From assembly GCA_001579985.1 (NCBI GenBank), contig LRSR01003403.1, forward strand, positions 1 to 21,188: a stretch of DNA of 21,188 nt, given 5' to 3'. Position numbers and translations under genes: made by a program. This stretch comes from Hypsibius dujardini. Lineage: Eukaryota; Tardigrada; Eutardigrada; Parachela; Hypsibiidae. Position 1 is the stretch's first letter. The number at the start of each line of letters is the position of its first letter. The notes beneath the pieces were generated by a model. That model saw only the letters and a list, made by a program, of their open reading frames with translations, searched no databases and had not been told where the DNA came from. Positions 9,138 through 20,800 of the stretch are shown piece by piece.

Positions 9138-9975
9138 ATGAGTTTTGATGGTAGTCAGTTTAGTTCGTTTTTTTGACAACAAATCGGACACCTTCTTTGA
9201 CCACTGGCTACGTTCTAATTAGCAATCGGACTCGGAAGATTATTTCTGGATACGGTCAATAAATGGTCAACTTGAAGGATGCGAAAAAAACGCGTATTTT
9301 CAGCTCACCGCCTGCGGAGACCTTTCTGCACTAAAAAAAACCGTAAAATATGGTCAACTTTGGTCATTTTTGCCGGGCCTTGGTCAAGCATGTCTTCATT
9401 TGATGGCTTTGGGCGTTTGAAAGTTTAGCAGATTAGGCAATCAGGCATTTTAAATGTATTATTCGTCAGCATACTATAATAAAAATAATTTCTGTACGAT
9501 ATTTTTTCTCTCTTATATGTTTTTGTACATGTTAGAAGTAGAAGTTGCAAAATGGGTCAGTGGCATTGTGCAAGGCACATTCCACATGATCGATTTGCCG
9601 AAGTGAAAACTGCTGAAAGCCTTCCCTTCATTTCGTTCAATTGGCGAGACACCGAGATGCATCGACATTTAATTCACTTCACTTTAGCAATAATGGTAAA
9701 AAAAGACGATAAAACTCCCAGCAACTGTTTTTCAGCTCGAATTCGCTTCAAGCAAGCAAATAATAAAAGGTAAAGGCCAAGATATTCAACCAGAAACGGG
9801 GGAGGAAACAGATCCGCGCTGATGCTGATGCTGCTCTGGAACAAAAAATACTCCCGTCTCTTCACACCACCTCACCGTCTTCCCCAAGCCCGATCACCGC
9901 CCTAGGTTTCCAGGGGATTCGGGCAAAAAGAGATAAGAGAACGAGAGGTCACTGCTGCGTCACTTCCATTCAATG
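9138..9975. other. Non-coding stretch
   Basis: No supported gene. Several GGTCAA motifs occur at 9253-9390, and a 73-codon plus-strand frame at 9552-9773 has no family resemblance or splice context. Confidence 0.35.
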
Positions 9976-10097
9976 CCATCCGTCTCATCCGTCCCTCATC
10001 CGTCTCATCCGACCGTCCGTCTCATCCGACGACCGTCCGTCTCATCCGACGACCGTCCGTCTCATCTGACGACCGTCCGTCTCATCCGACCGTCTTT
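9976..10097. repeat. 20-bp minisatellite (CCGTCCGTCTCATCCGACGA)
   Basis: Three to four copies of a 20-bp unit, preceded by shorter CATCCGTCTC variants. No gene across it. Confidence 0.85.
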
Positions 10098-10620
10098 AAC
10101 GGGAACTCATCCGGTTGCTTTGTGTCGGATGAGCGCTCTGCAAAAACGAGACACACACGCTAAAATTAACCCAATTACTGGAGAAATCCGATAAAAACGG
10201 CTAGTCCGTGACAAGAGGAAGACTAGACATCCAAACAGGGAATCGTCCGTCACAATCTGTCTAGCGTTGCTTGAATAATGCGTTTGAATTTAAATTACAT
10301 ATTAAATACCCTTAATCCACCGGTAAAATGTCTTAAAATAAAAAACTTATTTTATTGATAGAAAACTCGCATCTTCATTTTAAAATAAGAATTTAAATAA
10401 AATACCCTAATACTAAACGTAAATTTAGTGATTAAATAAAAATATGATTTTAAATATCAATTTCTATTTTCGTGACTTTACTTAAAGCAAGAATAAAAAT
10501 AACTTAAAATCGCAGGCCGATTTTTACCGCCATCTGCGACACAAGGAAGGGACGCTCGCAGATGACACCGATGCCCTAAATAACTTTAAATCAATAATCA
10601 AATCGAGAAGGAGAGAAAGA
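10098..10620. other. AT-rich 3' flank of the next minus-strand gene
   Basis: No coding exon seen. AATAAA on the minus strand near 10351-10356 is a candidate poly(A) signal for the gene whose stop is at 10621. Repeated TTAAAATAA-type words give low complexity. Confidence 0.35.
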
Positions 10621-12503
10621 TCACGCCGGTTGAGGTTGCAGTTTCCCATGAATGTCTTGCAGGCGAAGATCGAGCTGCTGGCCGAGTGTGGGCGGATGAG
10701 TGTGTGCGGATGTAGTCGGGACTGTTGTCGGGAAGAGTAGCAGCAGCTCATTGTCCTCGTGCGGTGCTGACGGGAAGGCAGGGAAGAGGAGAGCTCCTCT
10801 CCTGATCCAAAGTGGTTGCTTGTGTGAAACATCACACGCCACGACGCAGAAAGGGTAAAAAACCCACAGGGAGGGACACGATTACACACACCCACACCAC
10901 ACACACCCACACCACACCCACACCACACACCACACACACACACCACACACACACATACAAAACACGGAGTAAATACATTCAAGGATCCCGTGATAAGTGA
11001 CGAGGACTGTGCGTAGTAGTGATCCTCTTCCTCTTCCGCACACACAGTGGCACAGGCGCTTTCGATGAGCAATGGCTTCCTGCGTATCTTGCGCGGGGAT
11101 GTCAACAGGAAGGCTGTGAGTTGGAGTTGGTTGTGACGGTTGTGAGTTGGAGCAGCGAGGGGCAAGAAATGAGCAACCACTTACCAGCTACCCACTTACT
11201 CAGATGATAAAAAAGGAGTCAATCGATCGAGCAAAAAAGCATGGAATATTCCGCAAATTTATCCGTAGCCAGTGAAAACGATCCACCAAGGATCATGAAT
11301 TCACAAATTTAAATGAGAAACTTTAATGTTTAACCAAATTTTGCAATATATTACGATTCAATCAATTACCCAATGATGAAACAATGAAATCAAGCAATTG
11401 ATTGATTGAACTGCTACGAATGATGGTGATGATCAATCCTGTCTAGAGCGAAGCCTGGGCGTGTTTTTGAATATATCAGGAAAATTTGTCCAAGTCAAAG
11501 GCAAGAAATTCAACTGGGTATCGACGACGGCGAGAGAGGTCTAATAAATAAATACCTTTTGTACAAACGTGATGGTCTTCATCGAAACCCGTTGTGCCGT
11601 AGTAGCACCTCACTCCCGGACACATTCCCAGAGTGAAAGGAGCTTTCTGCGCAGGCGCAGCAGCAGGGTGATGCCGATGGTGGTGCTGATTCGACGGTCG
11701 TCGCGCCAGATACGGGAAACAACTCTCCACAATCCCCAGCGGCTTTAAATAAAAATTCCACATTAAGTTTTGCCATTCAATCAATCCACCAACTAACCCA
11801 ATGACCATGTTGCAGTAATGTTACAATGTCCCAATCAACAATCAATCAAACTCCAATAGGGTGACAAGAAATGCACTCAACCAATACCGCCAGCACAGCA
11901 GCCAACATTCTTCCAAATTAGAAGAACAAAGTTGTATAAGTGAAATTTCTCCACTCAACAATCGATCGAACGCCAGTACAGCGAAGTCAATATGCACGAC
12001 ACACATACAATCAGGCTAACAATCAGGCTATCAATTAACGTCAATTAACGTCAATCTGGATGCAAACATAGCAATCAACCAATCCACGCTTCGCTCACCT
12101 GCTGGCCATCGTCGACGTCTTTATCCTCCGCGGGAACTTCATAAGCCAGCTCGTCCGGTTTTACCAGCCGCTCCAGTGTTCCATTGGGAACTTCCTCGTG
12201 TTCATGAACAGCTTCAGCTGCCGCATCCATCATGGGGACATCCGACTGGAGGGAATTGAGGTCGGAATCGACGACGAGAGTCTCAACTGACGCGGACGAT
12301 GGAGACGCAGTGAGATTCAGCTGGATCTCCTCGGGCGCGTAGGCGACAGTTTCCGTGGTACGGCCTTGCAGGTGATCGTGCTCCGTATCCGTCATGGTTG
12401 CGATAAGATTGCGCTCAACCCCGGGCTCAGTCAGCTTCAGGTCAGGTTGTTGTTGTTTACGAAAGAAACCCGTGACGTCGATCAGCACTCGCTCTCTCTG
12501 TGA
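10621..12503 (-). CDS. Unrecognised gene, at least 4 exons
   Basis: I do not recognise the product. Minus-strand exons 12503-12099, 11742-11556, 11113-10977 and 10818-10621 (TGA 10623-10621) join with matching phases (0, 1, 0). The first is acidic (SLQSDVPMMDAAAEAVHEHE, EDKDVDDGQQ). The second has a His run and cysteines (SCFPYLARRP, GMCPGVRCYYG, DEDHHVCTK). The third has SPRKIRRKPLL, two more Cys, and EEEED. The last is Pro/Leu-rich and ends GKLQPQPA. From the internal ATG at 12395 (ACC before ATG, good context) the product is 272 aa. The frame stays open 5' of it to an acceptor at 12504, where TTACAG|TCACAG offers two acceptors 6 nt apart, so translation may start in an upstream exon. Splice sites of the last two exons are weaker. 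Exact structure is moderate confidence. Confidence 0.5.
10871..10960. repeat. CACACC / (CA)n repeat in intron
   Basis: CA-rich simple repeat with ACACACCC variants, inside intron 10819-10976. The Cys/Val-rich minus-strand translation of this stretch is an artefact. Confidence 0.8.
11114..11555. other. Intron of the unrecognised minus-strand gene
   Basis: A 442-bp stretch between exons 11556-11742 and 10977-11113, opening with gtattt and closing with aactcacag on the minus strand. Nothing else recognised in it. Confidence 0.4.
11743..12098. other. Intron of the unrecognised minus-strand gene
   Basis: A 356-bp stretch with a strong donor (gtgagc at 12098) and repeated CAATCAAT words. Nothing else recognised. 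Confidence 0.45.
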
Positions 12504-12845
12504 CTGTAATTGGTATCATTAGTAAATTCAGTCTCCGTGTGGAAAATGGTCGAAATGTCAATTTCCCCCAAAAAAATAAACCGCAGGCCGGAAGACAGAA
12601 AAATGAAACGGAAGAAACATGGATGTAAAAAGGAACAAACGGAAACATGTTCTGTTCGCCGTGTTCGGCAAAGTTTAGGTTGTTGTTCTGTCAGCGTTCA
12701 CATCTGTTCTGTTCGCTTTCACGATGATTCTGACACTTTGTTGCATTTGTTCAGCAACTTTTCAGATTGTTCTGTAAAGCTTTTGTTTTGTAAACTTGTT
12801 CCGGTACTGGAGCCATAGATTTTTCCTCCAGATTTTCCGACTCAC

Positions 12846-12980
12846 GCGGATGACCGGTCCAGTTAAGGAGACAATGACTGTTGCCGGTGGAGGAGCCGCA
12901 CAGGATGACGCGGGGATTCGCGGTCTGTCTCAAGCGTTGCTGGTGATTCTGCTGCAGCTTCTCGATTTCACTACTCAACA
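12846..12980 (-). CDS. Tentative further 5' exon of the 10621-12503 gene
   Basis: Minus-strand open segment with codon-like composition: a coiled-coil-like start (SSEIEKLQQNHQQRLRQ), then NPRVILCGSSTGNSHCLLNW. It has an excellent donor (ccgc|gtgagt at 12845), but its phase (1) does not fit the phase-0 start of exon 12503. Either a small exon between them is missed, or a weaker donor (caa|gtttac, phase 0, at 12795) is used. The acceptor at 12981 has a poor pyrimidine tract. It may belong to another gene. Confidence 0.3.
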
Positions 12981-13423
12981 CTGACTTCAAAGGTCGGTGG
13001 TTTTTTCTTAGGTTTTTCCATTGTCTGTAGGGGCTGATAATTTTTACAGTAAACGGTTTCGATGTCCCAAATGGTACGTGTGAATGAGGGAGACTTGAGA
13101 AAAAGTCTGCAAGAGATTTCAGTTGATCAATACATCAATCAATCGAATCAAAAAATGTTCATGTAATTTGCAAGTCGAGACAGCGCTTGATTATTGATTG
13201 ACCAATTATTCACCATTTTTCTTCTCGGTTGTCAAGTTTGCCAGTTTGAAAGGTCGCTAATATCTGGCCGGTCGTTATCCTACGTCGCTTTACAATGTCC
13301 ACTACGGGAAATTCCATGCCATCAATATGAGCCGGTTGAGTACGTTGAACTTGGTGCTAAAATCTGGACGCTTTGTCGAGAGATTCGGACACTTCTTTAT
13401 CCTCGAACTCTCCAATCTGTTCT
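12981..13423. other. Stretch without a recognised gene
   Basis: Neither strand gives an exon with convincing splice sites. It may hold the promoter of the minus-strand gene below 12980 and the 3' flank of the calcium channel gene. Confidence 0.35.
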
Positions 13424-13539
13424 GCTCAACCTTCCGCCTTTCACCGTTTCTTGATCAACCTTCCGCCTTTCACCGTTTCTTGATCAACCTTCCGCCTTTC
13501 ACCGTTTCTTGATCAACGTTCCGCCTTTCACCGTTTCTT
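13424..13539. repeat. 29-bp minisatellite, 4 copies
   Basis: Four nearly identical 29-bp units (start GATCAACCTTCCGCC) at 13424, 13453, 13482 and 13511, with no spacers. Located 195-310 bp downstream of the calcium channel stop codon. Confidence 0.9.
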
Positions 13540-13733
13540 GATCACTTCATTTTCAAGAGCTGGACCACGGAAACGACGGTTCTCAACGGTTATCTCAGTG
13601 GCACAGTTTTCGATGGGGTTTGGCCTCTTTTTCTGTCCTTGCGTATATCATTTGTTGAAGTAATAGAAAAGTTTTTCTACGAATTGCCAGGTGATGTCAT
13701 TCAATTCTGCGCAAAAGTTTTTCGCTACAGTTT
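13540..13733 (-). other. 3' UTR / flank of the Cav3 gene
   Basis: Follows the stop codon at 13736-13734 on the minus strand. No canonical AATAAA was spotted here on that strand. Confidence 0.35.
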
Positions 13734-14003
13734 CTAATCCGTAACCGCTGGAATAGACGGTGTCCGATGTTGTCCGCCGGCGGTTGTTAAGTTTGGCCAG
13801 GATCTAGCGGTGTTGTCTTGCTTCGGAGCATTCAAGGATCCACGTGGTGGAACGACACGGATGTCATCCATGCTCTCGCTTTCAATCCGTGCTTGTCTGA
13901 AACTGGCCGGCCCTGGTTTGACCAAAAAGTCCCGTTGGCGATCATCGATGTTGTCATGCATCTCGGACGGAGCGCATGATTGACGTCGCAGTGACTCCGC
14001 ATC
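13734..14003 (-). other. Cav3 last exon: C-terminal tail
   Basis: Follows acceptor tttcgctag in phase 0 and encodes 89 residues from [20 protein letters not shown] to TPSIPAVTD, then TAG. Polar and unstructured-looking. Short for a Cav3 tail, but the in-frame join from the previous exon (…RQMNRH) is clean. Confidence 0.8.
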
Positions 14004-14087
14004 CTAGCGAAAGATTCCTTAGATAATTCTACCACACCCAAATTGTCTGTCTATATATCCGTTTACCTGTCTGTCTGTCTATTTGAC

Positions 14088-14140
<53 letters not shown>

Positions 14141-17100
14141 GCTGCTGTCTGTCTGTCTGTCTGCCTGCCTGCCTGCCTGCCTGCCTGTCTCTCTGTCTGT
14201 CTGACTGACTGATTGAATCTGTCTGTTTCTGTCTCTGTCTGAGTCTGTTTGTCTGTCTGCCTGTCTGCCTGCCTACCAGCTTGGTTGCCTCTTACATATT
14301 CGTATCTGTCTGTCTGAACACTCACATGGCGATTCATCTGCCGGATATGCTCCAGATGCAGTTCCCTCTCAATCTCCTCGTCCAACAGGACATCGTCTCG
14401 CATGATTTGATTAGACTCCTGGAGGTGCCGCATCAGCACGGCCACCACGACGTTGACCAGTGTGAATTGCGCGAGCAAGACAAATATCACAAAGTAAATG
14501 GGCGCAATGATCGGACTGACGCAGCAGTTGGTGATGCAGGCATCGTCGGACCGACAGTCCTCCCGCAAGGCATCCTGAATAAGAAGCATATTGATTATAT
14601 TCTGCACTTCTTATGTTAAGGTCCCATAAGTCCAGTTCTAGTACCTTCATAATGCCATTCCAGTTGTCCCCGGTGGCAACGCGGAAGAGCGTCAAGAAGG
14701 CCATCCCGAAATTCCGGAAATGGGCGTGCTCACCGAGACCTTCACACGGATGTTGGTCGTCACATTCTATTGGAAGTAAAAAAGCATGCGCTCCTTGTTA
14801 ATAAAATATATGCTGGGATATTTTCCATGTATTTGTAACGGTCGGTGCATTTGTTCGCCTCACCGAGTCGTCCGAAAAGCTCCACACCCAGCGTGGAAAA
14901 GATGAAGAACAGCAGAAAGAATAGCGTCCCGAGATTGGTGACTTGAGGCAGGGCTTGAAAGACCTACAAAACAATATATATCAGCCCTTTCCAAATCAAT
15001 TGTATTCTGACGGATCGTAGATTAGACTTTGAATTTCATTCCATTGTAATCGTACCGTGTCGAGCAATGCGCGTATCCCGCGCGCCATTTTTAGTAATTT
15101 CAGAACTGAAAAGGAAAAAAGTAGAAACGTTCAGTGCGGTATAAACTGCCTTTAATATTGCGGTATAAATATATAAATAAATACACAAATATATATATAT
15201 ACAATATATGTGTATATATATAATATATGTGTATATATATAATATATGTGTATATATATAATATATGTGTATATATATAATATATGTGTATATATATATA
15301 TAACGGGCTCTTATGGCGTGTATCTGTTATTCATTTACTCCTTGCTATCCGAAGAACCCTCATCACTCGGATGATGGTCGGGTTGATTGGGATGATGTCA
15401 TTTTCCATTTCCTCGAGGATGATCCCGACCACGGATAAGACGACAATGGCAACGTCCAATTGGTTCCACCTAAAGGCAGTGTGGTTTTTTGTTACGGTAA
15501 TACAGATTGCTTAATGTCATGACAGCGGATTGAATGAATTGTCACGCAAGCACACCTGTCGGAGATGTAGCGCTTAATTCCCAGAGCGACGAGCTTGAAG
15601 AAGGCCTCGAAGAAGAAGACCGCCGTGAAAAAATAGTTGAAGATTTTCAGTGCGTACAACAGCTCCTGCAGAATAAGGGGTAATTTTAACATAAGGCTTT
15701 GCCTTTTCGTTGTGCCCTTGTGGGGTCCACATACATTTGGCATAAGGTAGTATTCCATGGCCATGGTGACGACGTTCAGACCAATAACGAGAGCAATGGC
15801 CAGGTCGAAGTACTTGCTGGTCACCACGTTGTGCTGGTAAAGGCGGATGCGCGAGTAATTTGCATAATAAGGTGGTGCCCTCATTTCTGAAACAGAAAAT
15901 TCAGTTTTATTTGGTCGATCTATCTGTTTGTCTGCCTGTCTGCCTGCCTGTCTATATGCTTGTCTGTCTGCCGGTCTGCCGGTCTATCTGTCTGTTAGGC
16001 TGCCTGACTGTATGCCTGTCTGCCTGCCTGTTTATATGCCTGTCTATATGCCTGTCTGTCTGCCGGTCTGCCTGTCTGTTAGTCTGCCTGACTATATGCC
16101 TGTCTGTCTGTCGGTTGGTCTTTCTGGTTGTCTGCCTGTCTATCTGTGAGTCTGTCTGTTCCAGTCTGTTTGTACGTTTGCATGTCTGCTTGCCAGTATA
16201 GGCGTCAACTTGTCTGTCTTTCACTTTTAAGGTCTTTTAGATCAACAGGTGTCGAACATTTCCTTTCATACTTTGCCGTTTTCGCTCTAGCCTCTCAGCT
16301 CGTTTCACGGCCCTCCGGGCCCGTTCCTCCGCCTCTTGCTCCTCGCGACATCGATGAAAGTTCTCCACCACAACACCGACAAACATGTTGAGGACAAAGA
16401 AGCCCACTAGAAGCAAGAATGAGATGAAGAAGAGCAACCGCCATTCGTTGAAGTTTTCGACCGGCTGCAAGTCCACACCGACGGCATCCAGGCCGTTGTA
16501 CATGATCTGGACCCAGCCGTCTTTCGATGAGAGCACGAACAGCGCCATTAAAGCTTGACCGACGTTGTCGAAATTATACTTCCGGTTAATCCAATTCACT
16601 CCAACAGCCCCGTTCAGTCTTAAGTTTTCGCAGTCAGTTCGGTTTTTGACACCCTTAATTAGACTCGGCGGTCCGACGCAATACCAAAATGTTCCTTTGA
16701 AGAGCTACAATAAAAATGATCGACCAGTTCATACAAGCATTGGGTATAGCGGGTGCTCGCGATCTCCATCTATAGTGTACGCGTATCTTCTTCTTCTGTC
16801 TGTTTCTACAGTATGTCTGTCTCTGTAATTGCGTCTGTGTCCATGTCTTTGTTGGTGTCTGTGTCTAGGTCTGCGTCTGTGCTTGTGTCTGTGTCTAGGT
16901 CTGCGTCTGTGCTTGTGTCTGTGTTCATGTCTATGTTTGTGTCTATGTCTGTGTCTGCATCTGTGCTTGTGTCTGTCCGTGTCTATGTCTGCTTCTGTGC
17001 TTGTGTCTGTGCTTGTGCCTGTGTCTCTGTTTGTTGTTTATAGTAAGATAGTAAGACGTTTTTCATACCTGGACCCCCAGAATCCCAAAAATCAAGAAGA

Positions 17101-17854
17101 AAATTGCGCTGATAAGGACGATATTTCCAATTGGTCGCAATGAAGTCAGTAATGTCTCCACTACGAGCTTAAGTCCCGGAGCTCGATTAATGACTCTTTG
17201 AACAATAAAGTTAAGTTAATTAATTTGTCTGAAGATTAACTGTGATGATAGCTATTTCTAGAGGAGGTACTCTGATACCTTAAAGGCCTCAATGAGCGCA
17301 ATAACCGGAAAACCCTTAGGATGCCAAAAATTTTCGGACTGTTCGAGGGGAAGACCAGTGCGATAAAGACATCGACAAGTGATATGATGACCAAGATGCC
17401 ATCCATGATGTTCCACCCACTCTCGCAGTAAGGTTCTTCTCCGACGAAGACACCATGACCAACAGTCTGAAACCGACAGTGTTAGCTAAATTTCAATCAA
17501 AGAGTCTCCGCTAGAGCTTACCTTTAGGCCCATTTCTATTGCAAAAATGACGGTAAAGATGTAATTCGACACCACCAAAATGTCTCGCTCCTGTAATTTA
17601 GAGCCAAATTATTACAGTCAGTCTAGCGCTATCGTAGACTGTGACTCTTGGACTAACCAAGCTCTTGGGCGGCACACTAGGACGCTCCATTGCCAGTGTG
17701 ATGCAGTTCAATCCGATGCAAAATAGAATGACATAGTCGAATACTTTGTGGTCGCTGAAGCGGCCACAAAAAATGCGGAATCTAAAAAACATTTGATTTA
17801 ATTAAACATGTTAATAAAATAGTGACAGGCAGATGGGCCGACAGACAGCTAGCC

Positions 17855-17895
<41 letters not shown>

Positions 17896-20800
17896 GGCTC
17901 ACAAAAAATATACCAGCAAATGAACAAACAAACAGTAGGCAAGCAGGCAGATAGAGAGATAGAGAGACAGACAGAAAAACAGAAAAACAGAAAAACAGTC
18001 GGTCAGACAGTCAGATAGACAAAGAGGCGGATAAATAATCAGACATACAGTACCTGCAGACAATAAGATATACACAGAAATATCTCGTTTCTTACTTGTT
18101 GTTTGGAGGGAAAAGAAAGTACGAGTAGTCATAACGCTTCCTCAAGCTCTCCCACCGCTCCGGGATCCACCAAATCTTTTTATAAACCATCGAGTCGGTG
18201 TCTTCATCTCTGATGGTATCCCTCCGTCTCCGAACGACTTGAGCTCTTTCCGGAACGGAAGGTGACTCACTACTCTGCCGCACCAGAACCGGACGACCGC
18301 CATGACTGACGTTTTCCGAGTCTCGCCGACTAAGCGGATATACGCTGCATGTGGAGTCAAATCGCAAATTTTGCGGGAGCGTAAGGTCCCGTTGAGGGTT
18401 GGTGGCTGCGTTCTCCTCGGCAGTGAAATTCTGCATTCGTTTGCGAACCACTGGACGGGCGGTCCGCGGGACACGACCCACGGAGAGTGAACGGACGGGG
18501 ACTCGACCCTGTTTCAGGCAAGACTTGCGGATTGTACCACTTAATGGACTGCCGTTCTGGAGATGATGGCCGTTTCGTTGCGATGTAGTTGGGACGGCTT
18601 GTTCCACAGATGCACCATCACTGTGCAAATATATATACCGATACCGTTAGACTTAAAGTCTGTGTCTGTGTCTGTGTCTGTGTCTGTGTCTGTGTCTGTG
18701 TTTGTGTCTGTGTTTGTGTCTTTGTCTGTGTCCGTGTTTGTGTCTGTGTCTGTGTCTGTGTATGTGTCTGTGTCTGTGTCTGTGTCCGTGTCTATCTCTT
18801 TTCTATGTCGTTGTCCGTGACGTTGTCTACATCTGCCTAAGTCTAACACTGTGTTTGTGTTTAAGCGACATCTTATGTCTTTGCCGTGTATTACCTTGTC
18901 TTCCGATACTCCTTTAACAAGTAGTGAACTTCGAACGGATTAGCCAGCGAGTGACTTCTCCGCTTGAAATCGAACGTATCCGGCACCTTTGGCTTGCGTT
19001 TCCTCCTGCGTTGACTGAACCGAAATGGATGCGCCCTAAACTCCGCTAAATCGTATTCCCGGTCCATCCTAACAAGCAACAATTACAGCTAATTGAATAT
19101 CCGTGAAATCAAAAACTTAATATAAGTGTTAAAAATTCATTATTAAATTATTATTAATATAAGTGTTATTAAATTATAAATAAAACTCGCTTTAGTTAGA
19201 TAAAATTAAACCTTTTTATAGTTGTTAAATTAAAAATTAAATTAACATTCGTACTGTATTATAAAATTATGGATTTTTGCAATTAAATAACACCACCCGG
19301 AACTAACCGTTCGCTTTCCGAATGAGTCAGGCTCCGCTGGTCATCCCCGACCACGCCCTCTGATGCTGCCACACTCCGCTCCGACGATTCCGTCGTGGAA
19401 ATGACATCAGACGAGGTGTTGCTGGACGATCGTTTCGGCACATGCAGAAACTGGTCCTGAAACGCGGCGACCTGATTGAGGTTCGACATGCTGACCGGGG
19501 TCGCCGCGGTTCGCATGATCACCGGCACACTCAACGGTCCATTCCCGGAAGCTGTTGGAAATTCCGCCCCGGTAACATAAAGCGTATTTTGATGGTTCGA
19601 TCGGTCGTTGTCTGTGAGTGCGGGATAGTCGGGCGAGTCCTCCTCCTCCTCGAAAACGTTCTCTTCTACGTCCACGATGACGGATCGCCGGGAGTGTTTG
19701 GAGTTTTTACGGTTTTTTGGGGAGTTACTATCCTTGCTGTCCTTGCTGGAGACGACATCTTCGTCCGCGAAACCCTCCACCAGGATGGCCACGAGGAGGT
19801 TGAAGAGGACGTAGTTGCCGAATGTCATCAGGGCGATGAAGTAAATGGCAGCCCAGTGGCTAGTGTAGCGCATGGCTAAGTATAGTACGTAATTCCAGTC
19901 TTCCTGGGTTAGGATCTGTTGTGGTGATAGGCAAACATACGGTAGGCAAGATGTTTCAGTAACGGAAAAAGAAATGAGGGGTTGGAGGGGTTTCATTTAA
20001 TTTAGGAGAGTCGTTTAAGACATGACGGGTTTCTAACGCTAGCCAGAATTGTATTGAAAATCCTGGGTTTTTCCCATATGCAGTATATCCAGCTGTGTGT
20101 TTGTCTGTGTGTTTGGTTGCGCCTGTGCCTGTGACTATATCTGTTTCTATGTCTATTTCTATGTCCATGTCCATGTCTGTGTCTGTGTCTGTGTCTGTGT
20201 CTGTGTCTGTGTCTGTGTCTGTGTCTGTGTCTGTGTCTGTGTCTGTGTCTATGTCTGTCATTGTGGATGTGTGTATCTATGTCTCAGTCGATGTCTATTT
20301 TCGCATCTATATATTGACTTAGCGATGGTTGCATGCACCCTTTCGAATGATGGCCTGTTACCTGGAACACGGTTAAAGTGGAAGTCAAAAGTGTATCAAA
20401 ATTTCGTCGATCCCGAATCAGCGTGATATTCGGAATCTTGAAGTCAGCGCAGCGACAGTCATCGCCGTTAGGTAGCGAGCAGAACTTGTTTGCGAACAAG
20501 TGTCGTCCCAAAACGCTGCGAAGGAAAAAGTAAGAGAGGGCCACACTCAACCGGGAAACACTCCAACCAAAAAGGAACGAACCCGCCCAACCAAAAAACA
20601 GCAGTGATAGATGGTCAAGCAGGCAGAGAGTGTCATGCAAGCCGAAATAGCGGGCATGCAAACAAAGCAACGCGAAGCAGACCAACGTTTTAGGGTGGAT
20701 ATAAAAGCTTCTACCATGCTTGAGGGACTTTTTGCTGTTAATAATTTCTGACGGCATTATTGTTCCAGTCATGTCTTTTGCAATGCCCATACCCAGACAG

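Noticed and set aside
9312-9335. Possible 22-nt minus-strand microexon (acceptor after a T run, donor gtgagc)
   Set aside because: Too short to test, and no neighbouring exon fits it in phase.
9552-9773. A 73-codon plus-strand open frame
   Set aside because: No family resemblance, no splice context, and a length expected by chance.
10524-11180. A 218-codon minus-strand open frame
   Set aside because: It crosses a CA repeat (Cys/Val-rich part) and is in a different frame from the phase-consistent spliced exons 11113-10977 and 10818-10621.
12850-12984. Plus-strand open frame with a hydrophobic C-terminal part
   Set aside because: The opposite strand has a strong donor at its end and more codon-like composition; neither is certain.
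13424-13539. Direct repeats resembling a CRISPR array
   Set aside because: The 29-bp units are back to back with no spacers, in an animal genome.
14029-14330. Extension of the domain IV exon into a Gln/Thr/Asp/Arg-rich tail
   Set aside because: The donor gtgagt at 14325 and the in-frame last exon at 14003 explain the end better; the extension is the intronic CAGA array.
15860-16224. Cys/Leu-rich (plus) and Gln/Thr/Arg-rich (minus) open frames
   Set aside because: Translations of CTGT/CTGCC intron repeats between two Cav3 exons.
18541-18849. Long open frames on both strands over the TGTGTC array
   Set aside because: A six-base repeat keeps all frames open; the translations are two-residue repeats.
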